Translations under genes and position numbers: made by a program
Notes under the pieces: model-generated
What the model saw: the letters and a program-made list of their open reading frames with translations, nothing else
Database searches by the model: none
Told to the model about the DNA's origin: nothing
Part shown: positions 31,416 through 37,990 of the stretch, in pieces
How the letters are laid out: every line of letters begins with the position of its first letter
Numbering within the stretch: position 1 is the stretch's first letter
Origin: CAYYVJ01 sp964475115
GTDB lineage: Bacteria; Bacillota; Clostridia; Lachnospirales; Lachnospiraceae
DNA: 37,990 nucleotides
Direction: 5' to 3'
Assembly: GCA_964475115.1 (NCBI GenBank)
Contig: CAYYVJ010000010.1
Coordinates: forward strand, 1-37,990

Positions 31416-32150
31416 CTATGTTCGTTTATAAGAGTTTGCTTCCATTCGTTTTTTTACTTTTTCTTGGGCATTTCTCCGACGTGCATATCGCATCAATTTA
31501 GATTCATCTACTATATATTTTTCAAAAATATCATAGTACATATGATCATATTCGCTTGGGCTAATTGTTGATAACATAATCTTGTTTGCTTCAAAATCTA
31601 CTAGTAGCTTTTCAATTGTATTTGTATGATTCTCTTTTCTATTCACTGGAGCTTCAGAGATTAGATTCATAACAGCAATTGTATCGTTTTCTTTATAATA
31701 CATAAGCTCTTTGCTATCTGGTCTAAGAAGAACATTCTTATTAAATTCCTCTCGTAAATCTGAATAAACCGCATTTTCAAGCATTTTCTCTACTTCCATT
31801 ACTATCACATTGTTAGCGATCTGATGATTCAGAAACTCATTCAATTGAACTGTTTCCCAAACACAATAATCAACAAGTGGATATTTCTCCTGCATGAAGT
31901 CACTGATACGTTTTAATTTACCTGAAATAAGTGGACTATACTTTCTTTTTACTCGTTCATATTCAACTACTACCTTATATTGATTTCTTGCAATTCTTAT
32001 GATATCTCCACCCGATATCAATTTATCTAGGAGCCAGCTTAATGAGTTCTTACTGAAATCTTCATTCTGTTCTTTCATAGTTTTAAAAAGAGTCTCTCTA
32101 TCAAATATTTTTTTCATATTTAATTTTTTTAATAATAATTCTTCATTCAT
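31416..32150 (-). CDS. AbiEi-like antitoxin/regulator (DUF6577-like), orphan
   Basis: A 244-residue protein. The N-terminal winged-helix region (about 10-65) has LFKTMKEQNEDFSKNSLSWL and LLDKLISGGDIIRIARNQYK, followed by an AbiEi-like domain (about 75-200) with PLVDYCVWETVQLNEF and a basic C-terminal tail (YARRRNAQEKVKKR). It resembles the DUF6577 or AbiEi group of type IV antitoxins, which also act as autorepressors. No toxin gene is beside it; the AbiEii toxin 2 kb away has its own AbiEi. The ATG at 32150 follows GGTGG by six bases; the nine codons before it lack a better site. An inverted repeat just upstream is a likely operator. Confidence 0.6.
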   Translation of the reverse strand: MNEELLLKKLNMKKIFDRETLFKTMKEQNEDFSKNSLSWLLDKLISGGDIIRIARNQYKVVVEYERVKRKYSPLISGKLKRISDFMQEKYPLVDYCVWETVQLNEFLNHQIANNVIVMEVEKMLENAVYSDLREEFNKNVLLRPDSKELMYYKENDTIAVMNLISEAPVNRKENHTNTIEKLLVDFEANKIMLSTISPSEYDHMYYDIFEKYIVDESKLMRYARRRNAQEKVKKRMEANSYKRT

Positions 32151-32170
32151 ATATTTCACCACCATATGTT

Positions 32171-32196
32171 TCGGCAATTTTTGATTTTTTTGCCGA
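32171..32196. promoter_or_regulatory. Inverted-repeat operator before the AbiEi-like gene
   Basis: TCGGCAA (32171-32177) and TTGCCGA (32190-32196) form a 7-bp inverted repeat with a 12-base spacer, between a TAAAAT -10 and the gene's ribosome binding site. This is the placement expected for autorepression by an AbiEi-type protein. Confidence 0.6.
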
Positions 32197-32228
32197 CATG
32201 ATAGTATTTTAACACACCTATGAATTTT

Positions 32229-32468
32229 TCAAAAGGTCTTTTTGACTTTATGATTCACAGATGAAAATCTAATTACTAATAAAAAAGAGATATAAGTTTT
32301 GAGCTTATATCTCCAACTCTTACATGGAATTATTCTTTTTCCACAATTCGGGCATTTTGAAACTCGGTCTTTGAGAATAAATACTTCTGCCTCACATTTA
32401 GTGCATAGCTCCCAGCTAGTAGCAATTCCCCTAATACAATACATTCTCAGATACAATCCGAATTCCAT
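32229..32468 (-). CDS. Short zinc-ribbon protein, 3' end degenerate
   Basis: A 79-residue frame. LRMYCIRGIATSWELCTKCE and CPNCGKRIIPC hold two CxxC pairs (ELCTKC and KCPNCG), a zinc ribbon. After residue 50 the text (KSWRYKLKTYISFLLVIRFS) looks random, and the DNA there is a clear intrinsic terminator, so the native C-terminal part has been lost and translation runs through the terminator. The frame overlaps the end of the exonuclease gene by 38 bases, which suggests translational coupling; the start may be the ATG eight codons further in. I recall relatives with a longer Cys-rich C-terminus. It may be a small partner of the exonuclease. Confidence 0.55.
   Translation of the reverse strand: MEFGLYLRMYCIRGIATSWELCTKCEAEVFILKDRVSKCPNCGKRIIPCKSWRYKLKTYISFLLVIRFSSVNHKVKKTF
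32287..32313 (-). terminator. Terminator inside the zinc-ribbon frame
   Basis: A perfect 10-bp stem GAGATATAAG/CTTATATCTC with a 7-base loop, followed by TTTTTT on the minus strand. It lies within the last 30 codons of the zinc-ribbon reading frame, not after it. Confidence 0.75.
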
Positions 32469-33816
32469 GTCCTTTTTCCTGCATCTCGAGGGCCTTGCTT
32501 ACTTTCGAACCATAGTTGCCAAACTTCCAGTCAGCACTCCCTTGTCCACCAACGATGAGATAATCAACACTTCTGTTAACTCCAGCAGCACAAGTACCAC
32601 CCTTGCAAGCAATTACTGCTTTAATATCTGCTTTAGCGCCATGATCAAAGGAACCAGTAAGACAACAAACTTTACCACATAAATCTATTTCTGTAATAAT
32701 CGCTGAATCTATCCCCGAATCCTGGGCTTGCAGCGGTTTAACAAATTGATTAAATATACTTAGAAGTTCACGCTCTTCATTTTTTTCAATCGTGCCGTTC
32801 TCTAATGCATTTTCTAAAACCACAAATATCTTATCGAATGGATAATTTCCCTTTAATGATGAATTTTCAGCCATCCACTTGTATAATTGTTGCGCCTCTT
32901 CGTCATTCACTTCTCTGTCGACAGCTATTCCCTCAATGATTCCTTTCAAAATCTGCATAGAAAGAGTGCTTTCATTGTATGTACATGAAGTCGTGTATAT
33001 GTAAAAACGGTCCATTAGCAATTGATATTCTTCAATAGAAATGACCCCATCCTCGAGCACTTCCTCTAACATCCTATAACATTCTACAAATTCAGAATTT
33101 GACTTAAACTCTTTATTCTCTTCCATCCAATCACAAATTGCGCGATTTTCCTCTGGCTTGAATTTATTATCACATCCAATTCCAAATATAATTCCCGAAA
33201 TTGTATTCATAGATTTATGTAGTAAGGTCTTTCTTACATTAACAGCGTTCTTGTTGACATTCACAACATAAGTTTCCACATCTTCTTCACTAATTCCATA
33301 ATCCATGGATAATACCTCGTACAACAATTTACATGCATTCGCATCACACATAGCATTATGATGATTCTCCAACTCTATTTTAAATGCATTACAAAGCGCA
33401 TCCAATGTGCACTTTCCATATACCTTATCCAACATATACTTGCGAGCAATTTTCAACGTGCACAAATAGCTAAAATCCGGTATTGCCATATCATAATTTA
33501 CTAGGCATTTCCCAATTACATTCAGATCAAAGGTAGCGTTATGCGCAATCACAATCCCGTTGGTAAAAAAATGCTTTATCTCATTCCAAATAACCGGAAA
33601 TGTTGGCGCATTCTCCACCATCTTTGGTGTTACGTGGTGAATACTGATGTTGAAATCATCGAATATCGCCTCTGGATTCACCAGAAAAGACTTGCTGTAT
33701 ACAATCTGCTTGTCCTCAACATGAATGATTGCAATTGAGCAAATGGAGTTGTTGTATGAATTTGGTGTTTCTACATCTACTACTGTAAACTTTGTTATGG
33801 CGTTTTTGTTTATCAT
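32431..33816 (-). CDS. DnaQ-type 3'-5' exonuclease with TerB-like middle and C-terminal BRCT domain
   Basis: A 461-residue fusion. The DEDDh exonuclease domain (about 8-172) has VVDVET with Asp14 and Glu16, IVIAHNATFD with Asp97, and HHNAMCDANA with His153 and Asp158, so all active-site positions are present. The middle (about 200-375) has two helical repeats (AICDWMEENKEF and QQLYKWMAENSS, each followed by LEDGVISIEE or LENGTIEKNE) that look TerB-like. The end (about 380-461) is a BRCT domain (GKVCCLTGSFDHGAKADI, CKGGTCAAGVNRSVDYLIVG). It should bind damaged or unusual DNA ends, possibly in repair or defence. AAGGGGG precedes the ATG. It overlaps the zinc-ribbon gene. Confidence 0.85.
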   Translation of the reverse strand: MINKNAITKFTVVDVETPNSYNNSICSIAIIHVEDKQIVYSKSFLVNPEAIFDDFNISIHHVTPKMVENAPTFPVIWNEIKHFFTNGIVIAHNATFDLNVIGKCLVNYDMAIPDFSYLCTLKIARKYMLDKVYGKCTLDALCNAFKIELENHHNAMCDANACKLLYEVLSMDYGISEEDVETYVVNVNKNAVNVRKTLLHKSMNTISGIIFGIGCDNKFKPEENRAICDWMEENKEFKSNSEFVECYRMLEEVLEDGVISIEEYQLLMDRFYIYTTSCTYNESTLSMQILKGIIEGIAVDREVNDEEAQQLYKWMAENSSLKGNYPFDKIFVVLENALENGTIEKNEERELLSIFNQFVKPLQAQDSGIDSAIITEIDLCGKVCCLTGSFDHGAKADIKAVIACKGGTCAAGVNRSVDYLIVGGQGSADWKFGNYGSKVSKALEMQEKGHGIRIVSENVLY

Positions 33817-33888
33817 AGTTTTATTTTCCCCCTTTTATTCTACCTCTCTGACAAAACATTTTGTACTAATTCATTTAGACAAATCCGT

Positions 33889-34047
33889 CTATAATCGCCC
33901 CCTTATATCATCTACATTATCTTTATTAACCACTGCCCAAAACATCCTGATTGGCCTTTTTCCTTTTAACTCTTTGATATCTATACACGAGTACGAGCCA
34001 AACTCTTCCGGTAGCATCTGTTTCATTTCTTCTGCTGTCATCGGCAT
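33889..34047 (-). CDS. Small gene (52 residues) at the end of the AbiE operon
   Basis: The frame from ATG at 34047 encodes MPMTAEEMKQMLPEEFGSYS then CIDIKELKGKRPIRMFWAVV and NKDNVDDIRGRL before TAG at 33889. It begins 4 bases after the AbiEii stop, and GGAAG lies seven bases upstream inside that gene's last codons. Amino acid use looks like real coding sequence with helix and strand alternation. I do not recognise a family. It could be a third component of the toxin-antitoxin unit or the truncated start of a longer gene. Confidence 0.55.
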   Translation of the reverse strand: MPMTAEEMKQMLPEEFGSYSCIDIKELKGKRPIRMFWAVVNKDNVDDIRGRL

Positions 34048-34051
34048 TATA

Positions 34052-34948
34052 TTACTTCCAACCTTTCTTCTGTGATTTCCACTGAGTATTTATCTCTACG
34101 TTATCTATAACTTTTTCAACCATTGGCTGCAAAAAATCTTTAATCAAATCCACTGCTGTTCCAAAGTCCACCGATTCCATTGCTTTTTTCTTCTTAATAA
34201 AAGAGTTCCATCGACTTTTCCTAATAGCATCCTCAGCAAACCCCTTCTCAAAGGCTACAATATCATCAAATCCTGTCTGTCTATGATGAAATGTTTCTTC
34301 TATCGCCTTCTTTAGCTCATTCCCATCGAAGTCATAATTAATAGCCAGAATATAAATATCATAAAAATCTTTATACCTACTATTGGCATAACCTAACGAC
34401 ACAATTGCTTCGAACTTTTCTGCAATGACAGAATTTAAAGAATATGCATATATTTTAGGAACTTCCATTTCAAGTAAGACAGGAAAATCCATAAGTACAC
34501 GTTCTGGATATACAATATCCCCAAATCCAATATCTATTGATATTGGGATCTTTGTTCTGTCTAAATAGGCCACAATCGAAACATTCACTCCGTGATAAGC
34601 TTTAAATTCAATTATAGAATGAACATCTAATGAATCTAAATCGTAATGCAACGCATCATCCACTTCTATCAAAAATATTTCTTTAAATATCTTCTTTATA
34701 TTCTCAACTTCATTACTGGTTTTTTGAGCTAATAAATCTATATCAGTAGTAGCTCTTGTAAAATTTCCACCAAATAATGCATATAATAATATGCCACCCT
34801 TTAAGGTGAACTTGTCGACATACTCAGAAATTGAGATCCTGTATATAGTTCTTTCTAAACCATATGCAGTCAACTCCTCTTGTAACATATGCCCTCGCTT
34901 CGGTGCTTGACTTTTCAACTTAGCTTTGATTGACCCTGCATTTATCAT
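34052..34948 (-). CDS. abiEii: AbiEii-type nucleotidyltransferase toxin
   Basis: A 298-residue protein of the AbiEii/MenT group. LKGGILLYALFGG (49-61) is the conserved glycine turn, and TTDIDLL gives the metal-binding Asp69 and Asp71 of a nucleotidyltransferase fold; IYAYSLNSVIAEKFEAIVSL and RYKDFYDIYIL are the C-terminal helical signature. Such toxins transfer nucleotides to tRNA or otherwise stop growth, and the pair blocks phage by abortive infection. Its ATG overlaps the antitoxin gene by four bases (ATGA), as is usual for this operon. It lies beside a recombinase remnant, which suggests horizontal arrival. Confidence 0.88.
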   Translation of the reverse strand: MINAGSIKAKLKSQAPKRGHMLQEELTAYGLERTIYRISISEYVDKFTLKGGILLYALFGGNFTRATTDIDLLAQKTSNEVENIKKIFKEIFLIEVDDALHYDLDSLDVHSIIEFKAYHGVNVSIVAYLDRTKIPISIDIGFGDIVYPERVLMDFPVLLEMEVPKIYAYSLNSVIAEKFEAIVSLGYANSRYKDFYDIYILAINYDFDGNELKKAIEETFHHRQTGFDDIVAFEKGFAEDAIRKSRWNSFIKKKKAMESVDFGTAVDLIKDFLQPMVEKVIDNVEINTQWKSQKKGWK

Positions 34949-35532
34949 ATAAGTACCTCCAAATATGTTCTCAATATATCACTACACTTTAGCTGCTCTG
35001 CATAGCGATATAGTTTATTAATATCCCTGTCATTTCTATTGAGGTAATTCATTAATATCTCTTTTGTTTCTTCAATGCCAATTTTATTTCTATAATAAAC
35101 AATATCTACCACTGTCTTCTCAATATCATAGATTTGAAATTGATTTGGTCCTTCTTTTATAATCTGTACTCCTGTTTGAAATCTATCTTTTTCAAAATAA
35201 TACAGATTAAAAGAGGGCCAATCTGGTAAGGTTGACACATTTTTCTTTTTACTTACTGCCACATCAATAGCATCGGGTCTATATGTTGAAAGATTATAAA
35301 ATACTGCTGCACTCATTAAACATACTACTCCCGTTGGTGCATATGCATGAACAAAATAGAAATCAGAATCTTCGCCCTTAAAATTTGCGTTTTCATAGTT
35401 CTTTTTATTTAGTTTTATAAGGTTTCCTTCATCAACTAATTTATTTATTTTATAATGTGTAAATCCCCAATTTTTAAGTTCTTCCATTGATATTATTTTT
35501 TGATTATCTGGTATAAGAATTTTTGTATTCAT
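34945..35532 (-). CDS. abiEi: AbiEi-type antitoxin/autoregulator
   Basis: A 195-residue protein with an N-terminal winged-helix (SMEELKNWGFTHYKINKLV then EGNLIKLNKKNY, about 16-50) and the AbiEi antitoxin domain (about 55-190, with YAPTGVVCLMSAAVFYNLS and IYDIEKTVVDIVYYRNKIG). The type IV antitoxins of this family do not bind the toxin but bind their own promoter and counter its effect. The ATG at 35532 follows GGAGGT by seven bases; the TTG five codons earlier is only the in-frame extension through that site. The TATAAT promoter lies right upstream. This short leader differs from the orphan AbiEi-like gene. Confidence 0.88.
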   Translation of the reverse strand: MNTKILIPDNQKIISMEELKNWGFTHYKINKLVDEGNLIKLNKKNYENANFKGEDSDFYFVHAYAPTGVVCLMSAAVFYNLSTYRPDAIDVAVSKKKNVSTLPDWPSFNLYYFEKDRFQTGVQIIKEGPNQFQIYDIEKTVVDIVYYRNKIGIEETKEILMNYLNRNDRDINKLYRYAEQLKCSDILRTYLEVLI

Positions 35533-35552
35533 TTCGCACACCTCCAATTCTT

Positions 35553-35581
35553 ATTATACCCAAGAAGCAATAATTAAACAA
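35553..35581 (-). promoter_or_regulatory. Promoter of abiEi-abiEii
   Basis: Minus-strand TTGTTT (35576-35581) and TATAAT (35553-35558) are 17 bases apart. The leader is about 15 bases, just enough for the ribosome binding site. Confidence 0.75.
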
Positions 35582-35586
35582 TTTTT

Positions 35587-35634
35587 TTTAAATGAAATGC
35601 GGCTAATTTTAAAAATAGCCGCATTTCATTTAAA
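35587..35634. terminator. Long hairpin between the recombinase remnant and abiEi
   Basis: A perfect 19-bp stem (35587-35605 with 35616-35634) and a 10-base loop; the arms hold ATGAAATGCGGCTA and its complement. It overlaps the stop of the recombinase frame. The minus-strand tail is A-rich (AAAAAAAATTG), not T-rich, so it is a weak classic terminator; a leftover of the lost element's end is an alternative. Confidence 0.5.
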
Positions 35635-35935
35635 TTTTACCATCTGCCGCCCAATTAAAAATCTTTCTTACCATTTCAGAAGTAGAAGGATCTGGAACCA
35701 TCTTTCGTATTCCATCAACAGCTTCAATCTGATAACCAAATGGCACATAACTACCTGTAAAACTCCCCTTCTTCATACTCTGATGTCTTATTACTGCAAT
35801 TTTCTCAGAAATATCTTTGTCATATATTTCATTTACCATGTTCATAATGGCTATTTCCATGGATTTATTATCATTCTCTGCTTCATCGGTATCAAAATGG
35901 TCATTCACGGAAATGAATCGCCTGGTTTGATGCAA
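35630..35935 (-). pseudogene. Large serine recombinase, internal fragment
   Basis: A 101-codon frame resembles the middle of large serine recombinases: RFISVNDHFDT with the NMVNEIYDKDISEKIAVI helix that ends the resolvase domain, then KKGSFTGSYVPFGYQ and VPDPSTSEMVRKIFNWAADG, the start of the recombinase domain. The catalytic serine domain (about 100 residues) and the C-terminal zinc ribbon and coiled-coil are missing. The frame ends in the 19-bp hairpin. Upstream bases 35936-36045 hold no coding frame I can support. It is a relic of an integrated element beside the AbiE operon and the Nudix/helicase genes. Confidence 0.75.
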
Positions 35936-36045
35936 TGCGAAGATGTTTCTGAATGTTTTTTACTGTTATATTTTTACATTTTCAAACAAAACGTAATAAT
36001 GAACCTGTTCGTTCTGCGTCGATGACTGGATAATGTTTTTACTTT

Positions 36046-36432
36046 CTAAAAATATGAAGCAACTTTTTCGATCAAACCTTCATCGGCTGGAAGCCATTCC
36101 ACAGAATTAAGCGTTTCTTTCGTTAACCACTTTGCTGCAGAATGTTCCTTTAACACCAACTTTCCGGATTTAATAGTACATATAAAACAATGCATAGTAA
36201 GATGAAAGTTTGGATAATCATATTCCACAGTATCAATCAACTCACCCACTTCTACTTCTACATCTAATTCCTCTTTAATCTCACGAACAAGCGCTTGACT
36301 GGCTGTTTCTCCTGCTTCAATCTTTCCACCGGGAAATTCCCATCCCCCTTCAAACTCACCATGTCCACGCTGAGTTGCAAAGATTTTGTTTTCATATTTT
36401 ATTATTGCTGCAGCTACATTTACTATTTTCAT
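36046..36432 (-). CDS. Nudix hydrolase (MutT-like)
   Basis: A 128-residue enzyme that hydrolyses a nucleoside diphosphate linked to another group. The Nudix box runs from Gly36 to about residue 58: GGKIEAGETASQALVREIKE then ELDVEV, matching GX5EX7REUXEEXGU except that Asp57 stands at the last Gly position, as is common in MutT-like forms. The family cleans 8-oxo-dGTP, but substrates vary widely. It starts 20 bases after the helicase stop, so it is probably cotranscribed with that gene. Such pairing is suggestive of a shared system; whether it is conserved cannot be seen here. Confidence 0.88.
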   Translation of the reverse strand: MKIVNVAAAIIKYENKIFATQRGHGEFEGGWEFPGGKIEAGETASQALVREIKEELDVEVEVGELIDTVEYDYPNFHLTMHCFICTIKSGKLVLKEHSAAKWLTKETLNSVEWLPADEGLIEKVASYF

Positions 36433-36452
36433 CTGATAGTCCCTTCTACTAG

Positions 36453-37990
36453 TTAATCACTAATTATATATTCATATATATCTTCTCTTACAGGAGTCTC
36501 TAATATCCATTCTATTTCAACTGCATTTTTAACAGTATTTTGCATGATAAATTCATGCACTTTTCCACTAGCATTCATTTGCCCAAGGTAATAGAACTCT
36601 TTAGAAATTTTATCATCTTTATTTTTCCTAACAAACAGATCTACTCTTATTCCTCTCTCTTTTGCATGTATAAAATTCTGTACATCTTCTGAGTTTATCG
36701 TACGACTTTGCTTAGAAATCGCAATAAGACGATTATGTGAAACAAAATGATCTTCATATTTTATTGTATCGTTTATATGTTCTTCCTTGTCATAGTTGAT
36801 AAAAACAGGAAAGGTTTTTGTTTTATCATCATACTTATATCCGCCAATATTAAGAGGAACTTCGTTCTTTTCCCATTCTAGAAGGCGACAGACATCTTCA
36901 TATGTATATTTTTGATAAAGTTCGAAATTAGTATCTTTATAACGATCACTATAATTTTTTTTGTAACGAGATATCCCAAAATTCACTAACTCTAAAAGCA
37001 TCTCCTTAAATTCCGGATTCTTCAACATCTTATTAAATGAAGATGAGGTTTTATAATCTTCTGTATGTTCTTCTCTTTCTAAGAAAACACATTCTTTATA
37101 TGAATTTTTTCCCGTTCCACTCGGAAATTCATTAGTCATAATATTTACAATGTTTTTTTCAGTGTAAGGTTGCATTTTTATTCCGTATTCTTCCTTTAAT
37201 GCAGAACTTAATAACTTTAATAATCCATTTTGATATGACAACATTCTTTTTAGAAGTTCTAGTTCATGAATCCTTTTTCCACTCGCTATTTTTCTCGATA
37301 CAAATTCAATGTTTTTTTCCTCTTCCACAGTAAGCCTTACTTTATATTCTTCCTCATATTTTACAAGGAATTTATAGTAGGATCCAAGACTTTTATTGTC
37401 AAATATTCTTAAAACATCCATTTCTCCATAGGCATCAAAGTCTTCAAGTCGCGGTATGTGCCCTAGCTTATTTTTTAAATTCGTATAATTTTCTTTTATT
37501 AACTTAATGTCATTAAAATTAGCTACATCAATAGAGCTAAAGATTCTCTTCCTTGAAATTTCATCAAAATGTATTGTTGAACTCCCAGGTATCACTCTTG
37601 AACCTTCCATTACATATTTTCTTATTGTGTCCTTGTTATAACTTCTATCCCCTGATAAAGCAATTGGGATCATAAAGTTATTCATGTAATTTCCAATGAA
37701 ATCTAGTATTACAACATATTCTTTATCTTCAGCTTTTCTAAGTCCACGTCCTAATTGTTGAATAAAGATAATAGGGGACTCAGTTGGTCTAAGCATGATT
37801 ATTTGATTTACTTCAGGTATATCAACACCTTCGTTAAAAATATCTACTGTAAAAATATAGTCTAGCTTAGCATCTAAATCTTCGCTAGTAAGCTTTTCTA
37901 TAAACTCTTCTCTTCGTTCTTGGCTATCATCACCAGTTAATACTCCTGTCTGATATCCTCTTTCATTGAATTTAATAGAAAGCTCTTTTG
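36453..37990 (-). CDS. SF2 helicase with DUF3427-like C-terminus, 5' end off the window
   Basis: About 512 codons are present, open to the edge at 37990. The helicase C domain shows motif V (DIFNEGVDIPEVNQII) and motif VI (QQLGRGLRKA, with the arginine finger) in its first 100 residues. The rest is a long helical linker and a C-terminal region (about 390-500, FPVFINYDKEEHINDTIKYE, FVSHNRLIAISKQSRTINSE, GQMNASGKVHEF) that fits the DUF3427 domain of DEAD/DEAH helicases often carrying an N-terminal phospholipase D-like nuclease. The N-terminal half lies beyond base 37990, so nuclease and Walker motifs cannot be checked. It ends 20 bases before the Nudix gene. The gene stands in an accessory region with AbiE and a recombinase relic. 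Confidence 0.8.
   Translation of the reverse strand, partial: KELSIKFNERGYQTGVLTGDDSQERREEFIEKLTSEDLDAKLDYIFTVDIFNEGVDIPEVNQIIMLRPTESPIIFIQQLGRGLRKAEDKEYVVILDFIGNYMNNFMIPIALSGDRSYNKDTIRKYVMEGSRVIPGSSTIHFDEISRKRIFSSIDVANFNDIKLIKENYTNLKNKLGHIPRLEDFDAYGEMDVLRIFDNKSLGSYYKFLVKYEEEYKVRLTVEEEKNIEFVSRKIASGKRIHELELLKRMLSYQNGLLKLLSSALKEEYGIKMQPYTEKNIVNIMTNEFPSGTGKNSYKECVFLEREEHTEDYKTSSSFNKMLKNPEFKEMLLELVNFGISRYKKNYSDRYKDTNFELYQKYTYEDVCRLLEWEKNEVPLNIGGYKYDDKTKTFPVFINYDKEEHINDTIKYEDHFVSHNRLIAISKQSRTINSEDVQNFIHAKERGIRVDLFVRKNKDDKISKEFYYLGQMNASGKVHEFIMQNTVKNAVEIEWILETPVREDIYEYIISD

Noticed and set aside
33817..33888. ACAAAATGTTTTGT palindrome before the exonuclease gene as an operator
   Set aside because: It is a short AT-rich repeat of the kind expected by chance, and no clear promoter lies in place beside it.
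35587..35634. The 19-bp hairpin as an attachment site of the recombinase
   Set aside because: Large serine recombinases use attachment sites without such long perfect stems, and the hairpin covers the frame's stop codon, more like a terminator or element end. No second copy was seen in the window.
35936..36045. A short frame reading HYPVIDAERTGSLLRFV between the recombinase relic and the Nudix gene
   Set aside because: It has no start signal and is only 18 codons long; a faint likeness to the start of some HTH proteins is not enough.
1..37990. CRISPR arrays, tRNA or rRNA genes, intact insertion sequences
   Set aside because: No regularly spaced repeats, cloverleaf ends with CCA-type arms, rRNA motifs or transposase frames were found on reading both strands; this was by eye, so a tRNA or covariance-model search would be the decisive test.

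Overview
The window is AT-rich, its ribosome binding sites are strong AGGAGG types, and its proteins look like those of a spore-forming, plant-polysaccharide-using member of the Clostridia. The run ftsH-add-uvrC-hprK-ROK kinase-murB-rapZ-whiA-HPr-like-dnaE-pfkA, with a SleB-type hydrolase, a SigI/RsgI-like locus and a GH105 hydrolase, points to Lachnospiraceae (Lachnoclostridium-like). That placement is inference from gene order and protein style, not from a search. Nearly all genes are on the minus strand; only the GH105 gene, the MarR-SigI unit and one fragment at 28.1 kb are on plus.

Bases 1-5.6 kb hold a DUF6145-like partial gene, a small membrane protein, ornithine carbamoyltransferase, a patatin-like lipase, an SPFH/NfeD membrane pair and a secreted SH3-SleB wall hydrolase with its own near-consensus promoter. 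From 5.65 to 23.0 kb runs a long core cluster. In transcription order it is ftsH, add, uvrC, (internal promoter) hprK, glucokinase-type ROK, murB, rapZ, whiA, an HPr-like gene, (terminator) dnaE, pfkA, trkH, trkA, and a TrmH-family methylase ended by a terminator. It links carbon-flux sensing (HPrK, the HPr-like protein, glucokinase, PfkA), envelope synthesis (MurB, RapZ, WhiA), DNA replication and repair, and potassium uptake. The HPr-like protein has Glu where HPr has the phosphorylated His15 but keeps Ser46, so it looks Crh-like: a possible HPrK substrate that cannot carry PTS phosphate.

Between 23.2 and 26.3 kb lie a GH105 gene, a small protein gene with a consensus promoter, and a divergent carD-like/marR pair. 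The two promoters of that pair share one 15-bp palindrome that supplies both -35 boxes. MarR is translationally coupled to a gene starting like sigma factor SigI. After 31 codons that gene breaks, and the following 380 bases look like a series of short pieces of sigI and rsgI in different frames around a 100-N assembly gap. This is either a heavily deleted locus or an assembly artefact.

Bases 26.3-31.4 kb carry a FliD-like small protein, a J-domain-like coiled-coil protein, two lipoproteins (one of only 33 residues), YaaA, an ArsC/Spx-family protein and a SplB-type radical SAM enzyme ending in a beta-clamp-binding-like motif. Bases 31.4-38.0 kb look accessory and defence-like: an orphan AbiEi-like regulator with an inverted-repeat operator, a DnaQ-type exonuclease with BRCT domain overlapping a zinc-ribbon gene, an AbiEi-AbiEii toxin-antitoxin operon with a previously easy-to-miss 52-residue third gene, a serine recombinase remnant, a Nudix hydrolase, and the C-terminal two-thirds or less of an SF2 helicase with a DUF3427-like tail that runs off the window. 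No rRNA, tRNA or CRISPR array was seen.
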